Source: DASPOJ01 sp050014395
GTDB taxonomy: Bacteria; Acidobacteriota; Terriglobia; Acidiferrales; UBA7541
Assembly (NCBI GenBank): GCA_050014395.1
Contig: JBEKDK010000004.1
Coordinates: 1-64,000, forward strand
Length of the DNA: 64,000 nucleotides
Direction: 5' to 3'
Made by a program: the position numbers and the translations under genes. Below are positions 17,977-26,079 of the stretch, in pieces (positions within the stretch are counted from its first letter, which is position 1; each line of letters opens with the position of its first letter). The notes beneath the pieces are model-generated. The model did no database searches, was not told the origin of the DNA, and saw only the letters and a program-made list of their open reading frames with translations.

Positions 17977-19780
17977 TCTTTTTTGGCAACTGGGACTCTC
18001 CGTCGCCGCGCTGCTGCTGGGCGTGGTGGCGGTGCTCGATCTGTACGCCGCGCGGCTGCTGCAACGCCAAGCGCTGGCCGCGGCCGATCAGCGGCTCACC
18101 GCGCTTTCGCAAATAGCCGTCACGCGCTTCCCGATTGACGCGGACTTGGTCCCTTCCACGGCCCCGAAAAATCCCGCCAGCCGCGCGCAGCTTGACGCCT
18201 GGGTGAATTGGGTGAAGCTGAGCGGCACGCGCGCGACGGTGATCGCCGCGGACGGTACGGTGCTGGCCGATTCCGACAGCGATTTCCATACGATGGAAAA
18301 TCACGCGGGGCGCCCCGAAGTAATTCAGGCGCTGGCCGAAGGCGCAGGCGAATCGGTGCGCCACAGCGCGACGCTCAGCGAGGATCTGGTTTATCGCGCG
18401 GTGCGCTTTCCGATTCCGACGGGGCCGCCGATCGTGCTGCGATTTGCCGCGCCGCTCGAACCGATCGAGGCAACGCTAGGCGAAATTCGCCGGCGGCTGA
18501 TTCTTGCGACGCTGCTCATTTTTGCTCTGGGCGGATTGATCGCGCTGATGTTCGCGCGGAATTTTTCCAAGCGCGTCGATCGCCTGAAGGAACTTTCCGA
18601 GCGCGTGGCCGCAGGCGATTTCCACACTCTGCCAACGGACCACTCCGGCGATGCGCTGGCCAAACTGCGCGGAACGCTGAACGCCACCGCGCAGCAACTG
18701 GAGCGCACCATCGGCGCGCTGCAGCAGGAGCGTAATCGCTCCGCGGCGATTCTGGCCAGCATGGCTGAAGGCGTTGCGGTGATTGACGCGCAGGAACGCC
18801 TGGTTTTCTGCAATCAAGCCTTCCGCCGAATTTTCCGATTGGGCATGGCGCCGGCTGACGGGCGGCCGATGATCGAACTGGTGCGCGAACCTGAATTGCT
18901 GACAACCGTGCGCCGCGCGCTCTCTGGAGCTGCGCCGGAAGCCGGGGAATTGGAGCGCGGCACCGTGCTGCGGCAAAGTTTTCGCGTGACGGCTTCGCCG
19001 CTGCAAGCCGGTGAGACCGGCGGCGCGGCGCTGGTGCTGCACGACATCACCGACCTGCGGCGTCTGGAACGCGTGCGGCGCGATTTCGTGGCCAACGTCT
19101 CGCACGAATTCAAAACGCCGCTGACGGCCATCCAAGGATTCGCGGAAACGCTGCTGGGCGGCGCGCTGGAAGATCAAACCAACAATCGGCGATTCGTTGA
19201 GATCATTCGCACGCACGCGGCGCGTTTGGCGCGTCTGACGGACGACCTGCTGGAGCTGGCGCGCATCGAGTCCGGGCGAATCGAAATCGACCGGCGCGAA
19301 GTCTCGATCGCGGAAGTGGCCGAGGTGTGCGCGGAAACCACGCGGCCGCGCATCGAGCACAGCGATCTACAACTCGAATTGCGAATCCCAGAAGATTTGC
19401 CGCACGTTTCCGCCGATCCGCGGCGCTTGCGTGAAATACTTCAGAACTTGCTGGACAACGCCACGCAGTACACGCCGCGCGGAGGCCGCATTTGGGTGGA
19501 AGCGCGCGTCACAACCGTCGCGGAAGCCGGCAAAGGCGCGTTTTCCGGCGTCGTTGTCACCGTCGGCGATACCGGCATCGGAATTCCGCAATCCGATCAG
19601 CAGCGCATCTTCGAGCGATTCTATCGCGTGGATGCGGCACGCTCGCGCGAAGCCGGCGGGACGGGACTGGGCCTGGCGATCACGAAGCACCTAGTGGAAC
19701 TGCATGGCGGGCGGATATGGGTGGAAAGCGAAGTGGGCCGCGGCTCCCAATTTCATTTTTCGGTGCCCGTAGCTGCATAA
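17966..19780 (+). CDS. phoR: PhoR-type membrane sensor histidine kinase
   Basis: 604 residues from a GTG at 17966, which overlaps the phoB stop by 11 bases; a TTG at 17957 is an alternative. The order is an N-terminal membrane segment (LGLSVAALLLGVVAVLDLYA), a periplasmic sensor region, a second membrane segment (LILATLLIFALGGLIALMFA), HAMP, PAS (ILASMAEGVAVIDAQERLVFCNQAF), then the HisKA box with H380 in NVSHEFKTPLTAIQGFAETLLGG and an HATPase domain (NLLDNATQYTP, GDTGIGIP, GTGLGLAITKHLVELHGG). HAMP-PAS-HisKA is the PhoR/PnpS layout, and the FAETLLGG helix is typical. It should phosphorylate the PhoB partner when phosphate is limiting. Confidence 0.86.
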   Translation: MRINLFWQLGLSVAALLLGVVAVLDLYAARLLQRQALAAADQRLTALSQIAVTRFPIDADLVPSTAPKNPASRAQLDAWVNWVKLSGTRATVIAADGTVLADSDSDFHTMENHAGRPEVIQALAEGAGESVRHSATLSEDLVYRAVRFPIPTGPPIVLRFAAPLEPIEATLGEIRRRLILATLLIFALGGLIALMFARNFSKRVDRLKELSERVAAGDFHTLPTDHSGDALAKLRGTLNATAQQLERTIGALQQERNRSAAILASMAEGVAVIDAQERLVFCNQAFRRIFRLGMAPADGRPMIELVREPELLTTVRRALSGAAPEAGELERGTVLRQSFRVTASPLQAGETGGAALVLHDITDLRRLERVRRDFVANVSHEFKTPLTAIQGFAETLLGGALEDQTNNRRFVEIIRTHAARLARLTDDLLELARIESGRIEIDRREVSIAEVAEVCAETTRPRIEHSDLQLELRIPEDLPHVSADPRRLREILQNLLDNATQYTPRGGRIWVEARVTTVAEAGKGAFSGVVVTVGDTGIGIPQSDQQRIFERFYRVDAARSREAGGTGLGLAITKHLVELHGGRIWVESEVGRGSQFHFSVPVAA

Positions 19781-19925
19781 TCCACGCTGTAGATACTACA
19801 CGTAGAATTCACCGCGCCTTCACGCGCCATTCAAATTCAATTTCTACAGTGGAGTCACCCGGCGACCTGGTTTAAGCGGTTCTCCGCTACCGCCACCAAA
19901 TGGTCTCGGGATTTTGGCCCACCAC

Positions 19926-19953
19926 GGGGCCGGTGTTACCCGGCACCGGCCCC
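19926..19953. terminator. Hairpin between phoR and the convergent lipocalin-like gene
   Basis: GGGGCCGGTG (19926-19935) is exactly complementary to CACCGGCCCC (19944-19953) with an 8-base loop. It lies between two convergent genes and could end transcription from either side, though no strong T-run follows. Confidence 0.5.
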
Positions 19954-20028
19954 ACCCCTAACTTAAGCCGTGTTGTTCTAGCGTGTTAGCAAGCTGCGGA
20001 AGAACTGTGCCGTTTCGGAACTGCGCTC

Positions 20029-20973
20029 TCAGTAGTTTCCGGTCATTTCGAGGACGGCGCCGCCGTCGGTGGCGAATTCCTCGGCTCGCGGTGGATTGCC
20101 TGCGCGCAGTGTGAGCCGCGCTAGCGCCAGACTGTTATTGGCGACTTCAAAAGTGCCGGTGCAATCGGTCTTGGCGTAGGGCAGGCGATGCACGGATTGG
20201 CCGCCGCCTTCGATTTCCACGTCGATCGACGCCGCGGGAAAATCCGCGCGGAAAACCCAGCGCATGGCTTTCGGATCGCGGCAACTCTCGCGCAGCTTGC
20301 CGGAGACGTATGAGCGGCCTTCGTGCCAGAGAATCGCCTTGCGGAATACCAATCCAAGCGGCATTTCATAGACGAGGGCTTCGAATGTGGAAAGACGCCC
20401 ATCGGGCTGCGGAAAACACGCGTGCGTCCACGTCCAGAAGTTGCGATGACGAAAACCGCAGTTGTGGCCCTGCACGCCGAAGCCGAGAGGATCGCCGCGA
20501 AAAACTTGATCGTCGAAATGAATTTCGCCGGAGAAAACAGCGTCGGAGTGCGGAGTGCGGGAGAAACCGATCCAGCCTTTATTGCTCAGCGTGATTCCGA
20601 AATTGGCGCGATAGCGCAAATCCCAGGAGAGCTTGTGACCGCGAATTTTGAGAGCGCCCCGGCATGCGGAATCCTCGATACGGTTGGGGCCCGCTTCGAG
20701 AAAAAACGGATCGCCGCGGGCGCTCACGCGCAGCGCTTCGATCGGAAATTCCTGGATGAAACTTTCAGGCGAGCCGCCGCGCGGAAACCACGTCGCCCAG
20801 ATTTGCACGGGCGCCGCGCGGGGCACGCCGGGGCAGCCTTTACGTCCCGGATTCGCCAGGAGATAGCGCAACCACCACGCGCCGGAGCCATCGGCCAGGC
20901 CGAAGCGCAGGAACCAGGATTCATAGCGGCGGTGCATGCCGAGCCGCGTGTAGGGATTATTCAGCGAAGCCAT
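20029..20973 (-). CDS. Uncharacterised protein, possibly lipocalin-like (CrtC/Svf1-type)
   Basis: 314 residues. No signal peptide or membrane segment is evident. GWIGFSRTPHSDAVFSGEIHFDDQVF, GFGVQGHNCGFRHRNFWTWTHACF and RLSTFEALVYEMPLGLVFRKAILWHEG are reminiscent of the double-lipocalin fold of hydroxyneurosporene-synthase (CrtC)-like, AttH-like and tocopherol-cyclase-like proteins. In those families, GHNxG/HR and W-rich strands line the cavity. No carotenoid or quinone genes are nearby. I do not recognise a specific function; the fold suggestion is weak. Confidence 0.5.
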   Translation of the reverse strand: MASLNNPYTRLGMHRRYESWFLRFGLADGSGAWWLRYLLANPGRKGCPGVPRAAPVQIWATWFPRGGSPESFIQEFPIEALRVSARGDPFFLEAGPNRIEDSACRGALKIRGHKLSWDLRYRANFGITLSNKGWIGFSRTPHSDAVFSGEIHFDDQVFRGDPLGFGVQGHNCGFRHRNFWTWTHACFPQPDGRLSTFEALVYEMPLGLVFRKAILWHEGRSYVSGKLRESCRDPKAMRWVFRADFPAASIDVEIEGGGQSVHRLPYAKTDCTGTFEVANNSLALARLTLRAGNPPRAEEFATDGGAVLEMTGNY

Positions 20974-21107
20974 GGTGCTTAGGAAATAGTGTAGAACATT
21001 TCTGGCGGCGCTTGAATATTGTGCGTGCAGGGAGGGAGGGCCGCCCCGGGCGGAGAATCGAGCGTGTTCGATTCCCCGCCCCGAAGCGGAGATAGACTGC
21101 TATTGGT

Positions 21108-22907
21108 TTATGGCAGCGTGTAGCGCAAGTCCACGTAGACCATGAATAGGTGAGCATCGTGGGGTGCGCCGGTAGCGACGAACCACGGGGCGCGCGTTAG
21201 ATACGACCCTTGAGTGATCAGCGAGACGGCACCATAGTTCGGGTTTTTGAAGAAGGTTTGAATTACACCAATCGTCGCTTCCTGAATGGAGCGATTTTGG
21301 CTGTTCGGTCCGCCAGAGTACCCATAACCTTCAAGCTTGGTTGAGGTGCTGGCAGGATCCTGATAGAAGGCACGTCCGAAGTAGTCTCCGCCATAGTATC
21401 CGTAGAGGAATGACTTCGGTGTGGCCTGCCATTCGAAGCCGGTGATCGTGGAACCGGCCTTCAACGGGACGGGAAGAAACGAAGATGTGGTGGTGAGTTG
21501 CTGGACCACCAAATCCGGCCCCCCCGCTTCGAGGTACCGGCCGCCTCCATCGCTCCAGTAGCCCGTGCCGATCCAGTGGAAATTCTTCACGAGTTCGAGG
21601 TTCAAGTTCGCCTCGATTCCACCGCCCACCGACGAGTTCGTGACGCGACTTGTGCTGACGACGACCGAACCGGGGGTCACCAACTTAAACTCACTCAGGA
21701 GGCCGGCGACATCGAAGTGCCACGCTGTATTGCCGACCTTCGGGTCGGCGGCGAGTTTGAAGATGAAATCAGGCGCGACGTTGGGTGTCGGCGGGGTCGC
21801 AAGCATTCCTCCGCTGGTTGCGTCCACAGCGCCGGCCACTCCGCTAAACGCCGTCGGAGTTGTCGCCGCGCCGCCCAAGAACTGGTCGGGATTTTCGATT
21901 GAAAGGCCGATGGCCCAAGTGCTGTTGGGATGATAGACGAACCGAACTTGCGGCGCCCTCGTCCAAGTCAAGCCAACTTGGTAGTTCGTGTCCATGTCTT
22001 GTGAATAAAAGATGTCGCTGGGGTATGGTGACAATCCCTTTCTGTTTGGCGTCAGCATCGACCAATCCTGCCCCGCGAGAAATTCGAACTTCCCCTTGCG
22101 GTAATCCGCGAAGTACACACGCATACGCAGGGAGTTCGAGTTGCTGGTGTTGTTGGCGTTTTGTGCGGTGAGGCCCAGGAAGTCGGCCTCAAGGTAGCCC
22201 GTGACGGTCGCGCTGCCTACGGGTGCGTCTACGCGCAAACCGATTCGCGAGTTCTGCGCGCTGAAACGGTCTTCGGTTAGCCCCGCGGCCGGCAAGCTGT
22301 TGTTGTACGGAACACCGGTGAAGCTGGTGCCGATGCCATTGCCGGTGCCCGTGGTGCGGAAGACGTCCGTCAAGTCCATGAAGCCGAGCGGCGTGAATGT
22401 GGCGTCGCCGATCTTGAAGCTGAGCGGGCTGTGCTGCGGCGCGCCCGTATCGGCTGCCAACTTGGCCGATGACTTTGCCGTCCGCGTTGCCGCGGCCGTC
22501 GCGGCGGGTGGCGGCGGCGTGATGGCCATCGCCATAGCCGCCGGTGCGGACGCCGGTGCCGCTGCTGAAATGCTCGATGAAGGCGCCGGCTGTGCCGAGT
22601 TGCTGCTGCTGTTGTCGCCGAGCTTGGCCTTCATTTCCGCGAGTTCTTCTTGCTGCTTCTGAATCTGTTCGGATTGCGATTGCACGAGAATCCGCATCTG
22701 ATCAATCTCATCTTGCAAAACGGCGCTTGACGGCGCCGCACTCACCGGCGCGGTGGACGGTTGCGTAGTCGCCGCAGGCGTCCCGCCGCTGTTTGCCGTA
22801 GTTCCCGCCGAGCTACCCCCTGAATCTCCACCGCCGGGTCCGCCGGCATATGCCACCGGGGACACGAGCACGCATAAGGACAACACCCAGACTGCAATGT
22901 TACGCAT
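21108..22907 (-). CDS. Outer-membrane porin with coiled-coil N-terminus, under a Cys attenuator
   Basis: 599 residues from the ATG at 22907, with AGGAGG just upstream. After the signal peptide (AVWVLSLCVLVSPVAYAG) come a G/S/T-rich linker, a heptad coiled coil (LQDEIDQMRILVQSQSEQIQKQQEELAEMKAKLGD in outline, starting near residue 60) and a long beta-barrel region with DcaP-like features (SFKIGDATFTPLGFMDLTDV, SRIGLRVDAPVGSATVTGYLEADF, FEFLAGQDWSMLTP). The last residue run is VYVDLRYTLP, ending at a leucine-proline. The gene lies 157 bases after a Cys-rich leader ORF and intrinsic terminator (leader B). That suggests it imports a sulfur source, although its position beside phoBR-pst would otherwise have suggested phosphate. 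Confidence 0.8.
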   Translation of the reverse strand: MRNIAVWVLSLCVLVSPVAYAGGPGGGDSGGSSAGTTANSGGTPAATTQPSTAPVSAAPSSAVLQDEIDQMRILVQSQSEQIQKQQEELAEMKAKLGDNSSSNSAQPAPSSSISAAAPASAPAAMAMAITPPPPAATAAATRTAKSSAKLAADTGAPQHSPLSFKIGDATFTPLGFMDLTDVFRTTGTGNGIGTSFTGVPYNNSLPAAGLTEDRFSAQNSRIGLRVDAPVGSATVTGYLEADFLGLTAQNANNTSNSNSLRMRVYFADYRKGKFEFLAGQDWSMLTPNRKGLSPYPSDIFYSQDMDTNYQVGLTWTRAPQVRFVYHPNSTWAIGLSIENPDQFLGGAATTPTAFSGVAGAVDATSGGMLATPPTPNVAPDFIFKLAADPKVGNTAWHFDVAGLLSEFKLVTPGSVVVSTSRVTNSSVGGGIEANLNLELVKNFHWIGTGYWSDGGGRYLEAGGPDLVVQQLTTTSSFLPVPLKAGSTITGFEWQATPKSFLYGYYGGDYFGRAFYQDPASTSTKLEGYGYSGGPNSQNRSIQEATIGVIQTFFKNPNYGAVSLITQGSYLTRAPWFVATGAPHDAHLFMVYVDLRYTLP

Positions 22908-23063
22908 TCCATTTCCTCCTGGTTGAACGTGGCTGCACGACTGCTGCCAAAGCCTAGGCATGGGCCATTAAGCGTATGTAAGAGGAATGTGAATCCTCTG
23001 TTACTGAATTTTGACCCCCGACTCCGGCCGCAGGTGCAGCTTCTTGCGATTTACAAAGCACCC

Positions 23064-23106
23064 AAAAACAAAAAAAACCACCTGCCAGATCGTCTCTGGC
23101 GGTGGG
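23064..23106 (-). terminator. Attenuator terminator of leader B
   Basis: Read on the minus strand: CCCACCGCCAG, loop AGACGAT, CTGGCAGGTGG, then T8-G-T5. Apart from a few bases it is the same element as the terminator after leader A (43285-43327), including the GT5 end of the T-run. It lies between leader B and the porin gene, so uncontrolled transcription should stop here. Confidence 0.88.
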
Positions 23107-23136
23107 TCACCGAAATCCACGGCTTCAGTTCGGCCG

Positions 23137-23232
23137 TTAGCTCCCTCGGATAGACTTCCCTCCGCCAGAAGACGCGTCAGCGCAATGCGCACGACAACAG
23201 GTGAGGATGGCAGTTTGAATCTCGATCGTCAC
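23137..23232 (-). CDS. Cys-containing leader peptide B (attenuator of the porin gene)
   Basis: A 31-residue reading frame from a GTG at 23232, with AAAGGGGG about 9 bases upstream, to a TAA at 23137. Its middle reads LTCCRAHCADASSGGG, with cysteine codons 12, 13 and 17. The C-terminal ASSGG matches the end of leader A, and the N-terminal EIQT resembles QIQKT there. The RNA for DASSGG (23162-23174) is complementary over 12 pairs, with one bulge, to the 5' arm of the terminator at 23091-23102. If the ribosome stalls at the Cys codons this pairing can form and block the terminator. Homology and RNA pairing are seen directly; the cysteine-sensing role is inferred. Confidence 0.75.
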   Translation of the reverse strand: MTIEIQTAILTCCRAHCADASSGGGKSIRGS

Positions 23233-23347
23233 CGCGATAACCCCCTTTCGAGTGTGCTACTTCCCCGCTCGGCTCATATCCTGCGGCTGGCTTCTCCGTG
23301 CCGCAGAATCCCCTCGTCGACTGGGCTGTGGCACGGAAAGCCGGCGA

Positions 23348-24433
23348 CTAGTGGAGGAAGCGGCTCGAACCGAGCACCAGGCCCAGCGTCAGGCCGGCGA
23401 TCACGATCTCTCCGACTGCTCCCACCAAAAACGGACGTAGACCTTGCTTGCGCAACTCGCCGATGTTCGTGCGCAGGCCGACTCCGGCGAACGTCAGCAG
23501 GAAAGCCCAGCGCGAAAGATTCCCGAGGCTCGCGAGCTGCGGGCCGCTGAACACTTTGATCGTGGCCAGCGTCGAAATCAGCAGAAAGCCGAGCACGAAC
23601 TTGGGGAATTTCTGCCATAGGAACGCCGCTTTGTTGCCCACGCCTGCGGTGTGTTGCTTGCGCGCCCAGTGAATGGCGTAGCCCAGCACCACGAAGCCGA
23701 TCAGCGCGTTGCGCGCGGTCTTGGCCAGCACGGCAACCTTGCCCGCGGCGTCGGAATAGAGCGCGCCCGCTGCGGTGGCTTCCGCCGTGTTGTCAACGCC
23801 CAGGCCGGCCCAAATGCCGTAGCTGGTATCGCTCATGTGCAACGCGTGACCAATCAGGGGAAACGTGAATAGCGCGACGGCACCGAGAGAGAGGATGGCG
23901 GCGATGGCGTAGGAGGAATCCTCTTCGTCGGCGTCGATGGCGCCTTGCGCCGCGATGATCGCGGAAACTCCGCAAATCGAAGAGCCGATCGCGAGCAAAT
24001 CGGTAAGTTTCGGACTCAATTTAAAGGCTCTACCAAGCGCGGTCATGAAGAGCAGTGACACGGTAATCTCGATTGCCACCAGGATCAGGCTGACGCCGCC
24101 GAGCTTCGCGACATCACCGAGAATGAACCGCGAGCCCAACAGGACGATGCCCGCCTTGAGCCAGAATTCGTAGGTCGCCAGACCCGGCCGGAACGCGGCG
24201 GGGATGCCGACGGTGTTGGAAATTAGCAGGCCGATCAGAATGGCCCAAAGAACGTACTCGATATTCGGCAGCGTTAGATGATGGGATTTGCCGTACACCG
24301 CGATCGCGTGCTCGATGTACTTGCCCGCCCATCCGACTGCAACGAGCAGGAGCAAGCCCGGCAATAGGCGTATCGTGCGCTTGAAAAAATTGTCATGAAC
24401 TTCTGCTGCTGGCAGAGCGACGGAGCTGGCCAT
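23348..24433 (-). CDS. YeiH family transporter (putative sulfate transporter)
   Basis: 361 residues of a polytopic inner-membrane protein of the YeiH (UPF0324) family, with about ten membrane segments. Family segments are LPNIEYVLWAILIGLLISNT, FWLKAGIVLLGSRFILGDV, LLAIGSSICGVSAIIAAQGAI, EEDSSYAIAAILSLGAVALF, GIWAGLGVDNTAEATAAG and WAFLLTFAGVGLRTNIGELRKQG. The start ATG at 24433 has GAGGAG upstream. The family is annotated as a putative sulfate exporter, with little direct evidence. Here it follows a 46-residue membrane protein and a Cys-rich leader with terminator (leader C). Cysteine-starvation control would favour import of a sulfur source over export. Confidence 0.88.
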   Translation of the reverse strand: MASSVALPAAEVHDNFFKRTIRLLPGLLLLVAVGWAGKYIEHAIAVYGKSHHLTLPNIEYVLWAILIGLLISNTVGIPAAFRPGLATYEFWLKAGIVLLGSRFILGDVAKLGGVSLILVAIEITVSLLFMTALGRAFKLSPKLTDLLAIGSSICGVSAIIAAQGAIDADEEDSSYAIAAILSLGAVALFTFPLIGHALHMSDTSYGIWAGLGVDNTAEATAAGALYSDAAGKVAVLAKTARNALIGFVVLGYAIHWARKQHTAGVGNKAAFLWQKFPKFVLGFLLISTLATIKVFSGPQLASLGNLSRWAFLLTFAGVGLRTNIGELRKQGLRPFLVGAVGEIVIAGLTLGLVLGSSRFLH

Positions 24434-24479
24434 CGAATCATTCTCCTCAAAGAAACGAATTTTGTTTCGGAATCCAGCC

Positions 24480-24620
24480 TTACCAAGGAACTCGCTTGAT
24501 CCAACCTAACCACACCAAGGCGGCAAGGCCGAGTGCCACTGCTACCGCCCACCAATCGAGCGAAATACCAATGCCAGCGGCCTTTTTTGCCACGTTGGTG
24601 GTTTCGAATTTTTCGGACAC
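24480..24620 (-). CDS. 46-residue membrane protein upstream of yeiH
   Basis: A short frame from a GTG at 24620 to a TAA at 24480 with a GGAGG ribosome binding site 8 bases upstream. The protein starts VSEKFETTNVAKKAAG, contains one strongly hydrophobic segment (WWAVAVALGLAALVWLGW) and ends IKRVPW. The stop is 46 bases before the YeiH start codon, on the same strand and behind the same attenuator. A single-pass helper subunit of the transporter is the simplest idea, by analogy with other small transporter partners. I know of no described homologue. The coding call rests on the ribosome binding site, the amphipathic composition and the position. Confidence 0.72.
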   Translation of the reverse strand: MSEKFETTNVAKKAAGIGISLDWWAVAVALGLAALVWLGWIKRVPW

Positions 24621-24705
24621 GGTTCGATCCTCCCTTTGCTTTCTTTAGCTTTGCGACGAGATTGGTGCTGTGATCGATTTCCGGAGGCCGATTCGAGGGG
24701 CGCGC

Positions 24706-24752
24706 AAAAAAAAATGCCCGTCTATCGGCAGGAACCGATGATCGGGCGTTTT
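24706..24752 (-). terminator. Attenuator terminator of leader C
   Basis: On the minus strand AAAACGCCCG, an internal 5-bp stem ATCGG/CCGAT with loop TTCCTG, then CGGGCATTT within a run of nine T. It is a strong intrinsic terminator placed between leader C and the small membrane protein/yeiH genes, 86 bases before the first start codon. Confidence 0.85.
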
Positions 24753-24770
24753 GTTCCGAACGCTAAATTC

Positions 24771-24866
24771 TTAGGAAGACATTCGGGTCGCACCCGCACA
24801 CCGGCCGCTCGCCGTTCGACAACACGGCGCGCAACAACCGGTGCAACAGATGCGGCTCATCGACAT
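24771..24866 (-). CDS. Cys-rich leader peptide C (attenuator of the yeiH unit)
   Basis: A 31-residue frame from an ATG at 24866 to a TAA at 24771. The middle reads ICCTGCCAPCCRTASGRC, seven cysteines in total. CCAPCC and the following ASG-like stretch match leader A (CCCAPCCC...ASSGG). The ATG begins 7 bases after the -10 hexamer of a strong promoter, so the message may start at or next to the start codon (leaderless). A strong intrinsic terminator follows 19 bases after the stop. Six bases near the end of the leader (CGGGTG, 24791-24796) can pair with CGCCCG of the terminator arm, a weaker antiterminator than in A and B. Role as a cysteine sensor is inferred. Confidence 0.82.
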   Translation of the reverse strand: MSMSRICCTGCCAPCCRTASGRCAGATRMSS

Positions 24867-24873
24867 TCGGCGA

Positions 24874-24902
24874 ATCCTACAGAGAGATCAAACGCGTGTC
24901 AA
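24874..24902 (-). promoter_or_regulatory. Sigma-70-type promoter of the leader C/yeiH unit
   Basis: TTGACA (24897-24902) and TAGGAT (24874-24879) on the minus strand, separated by exactly 17 bases. The -10 ends 7 bases before the leader ATG. It is divergent from the pstS PHO box about 60 bases away. Confidence 0.8.
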
Positions 24903-24962
24903 GCATCAAAAGACCAAATTCATTTTCTGCGCCTGTGGGTATTTCACCCCTATTTTTTCGGG

Positions 24963-24980
24963 TTGTAACACGAGTGTAAC
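24963..24980 (+). promoter_or_regulatory. PHO-box-like site of the pst operon
   Basis: TTGTAACACGAGTGTAAC consists of two 7-base direct repeats, TTGTAAC and GTGTAAC, offset by 11 bases, the geometry of a PhoB-binding PHO box (consensus CTGTCAT units). A possible -10, AAGAAT at 24991-24996, follows 10 bases later, as in E. coli pho promoters. The pstS start codon lies at 25024. Confidence 0.7.
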
Positions 24981-25023
24981 AATTCCGAGCAAGAATCAGC
25001 GGCGAGGAGATTCCCCACCTACC

Positions 25024-26040
25024 ATGAAAAAGATATTGCTCGCTCTCTCGCTCTGCCTGGGCATCGCAGGAATGCTGGCGGCCGATAATCCGATCCAGCT
25101 CAATGCTGCAGGCGCGACGTTCCCCAACCCGATCTATTCGAAGTGGTTCGACGAATATCACAAAATTAGCGGCAATGTGGAGATCAACTACCAGAGCATC
25201 GGTTCCGGCGGCGGAATTCGGCAATTGATCGCGCACACCGTGGACTTCGGCGCTTCCGACATGCCAATGACGGACCAACAATTGCAGCAGGCAGGTTTCA
25301 AGATTCTTCACTTCCCCACCGTATTGGGCGCGGCCGTGCCGAGCTACAACGTTCCGGGCGTGACCACCGACTTGAAGTTCACGCAGAAGGCGCTGGCCGG
25401 AATTTACCTGGGCACGATCACCAAGTGGAACGATCCGGAAATCGCCAACGCCAATAAGGGCGTCAATCTTCCGGCGGCCGACATCGTGGTGATTCACCGC
25501 TCCGACGGCAGCGGCACATCCTTCATCTGGACCGATTTCCTCTCCAAGGCTAGCGCCGATTGGAAAAACAAAGTCGGAAGCAATTCGTCGGTGAATTGGC
25601 CGGTGGGATTGGGCGGCAAAGGCAATGAAGGCGTCGCCGGACTTCTGAAGCAGACGCCCGGTTCGATCGGCTACGTCGAATTGATCTACGCCGTGCAAAA
25701 CAACATCGCCTACGGCGAAGTGCAAAACGCCAGCGGCACGTTCGTCAAAGCGAGCTTCGACAGCGTCAGCGCAGCGGCCGCCGGGGCGGCTAAAACCATG
25801 CCCGACGATTTCCGCGTCTCGATCACCAACGCGCCGGGCAAAACCGCGTATCCGATCTCCAGCTTCACATGGCTGCTGATTCCCGCGCAGATCCAGGACG
25901 CGGGCAAGCGCGATATCATCAAGGCCTTTCTCAAATGGATGCTCACCGATGGGCAAAAGGATTGCGCCGGTTTGTCGTACGCACCGCTGCCGGCTCCTAT
26001 CGTAACCAAGGAACTGAAGGCTATTTCACTGATCCAGTAG
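25024..26040 (+). CDS. pstS: Phosphate ABC transporter substrate-binding protein PstS
   Basis: 338 residues from the ATG at 25024 with AGGAG upstream. The signal peptide is MKKILLALSLCLGIAGMLAA. Mature protein landmarks are QLNAAGATFPNPIYSKWF, NYQSIGSGGGIRQLIAHTVDFGASDMPM and VVIHRSDGSGTSFIWTDFLSK, the strands and loops that wrap the phosphate ion (serine and aspartate of GAS-D, RSDGSGT). It delivers phosphate to PstCA. It is first in pstSCAB-phoU and has a PHO-box-like site upstream, so expression should rise on phosphate starvation through PhoB. Confidence 0.96.
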   Translation: MKKILLALSLCLGIAGMLAADNPIQLNAAGATFPNPIYSKWFDEYHKISGNVEINYQSIGSGGGIRQLIAHTVDFGASDMPMTDQQLQQAGFKILHFPTVLGAAVPSYNVPGVTTDLKFTQKALAGIYLGTITKWNDPEIANANKGVNLPAADIVVIHRSDGSGTSFIWTDFLSKASADWKNKVGSNSSVNWPVGLGGKGNEGVAGLLKQTPGSIGYVELIYAVQNNIAYGEVQNASGTFVKASFDSVSAAAAGAAKTMPDDFRVSITNAPGKTAYPISSFTWLLIPAQIQDAGKRDIIKAFLKWMLTDGQKDCAGLSYAPLPAPIVTKELKAISLIQ

Positions 26041-26079
26041 CGTTCGGCAAGATATCGGTTACTGGACCGAACACAAATC

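Noticed and set aside
23001..23192. A 63-codon frame overlapping leader B in another frame
   Set aside because: It reads through the terminator and its T-run, has no Cys pattern and no relation to leader A; the 31-codon frame matches leader A at the end and has a ribosome binding site.
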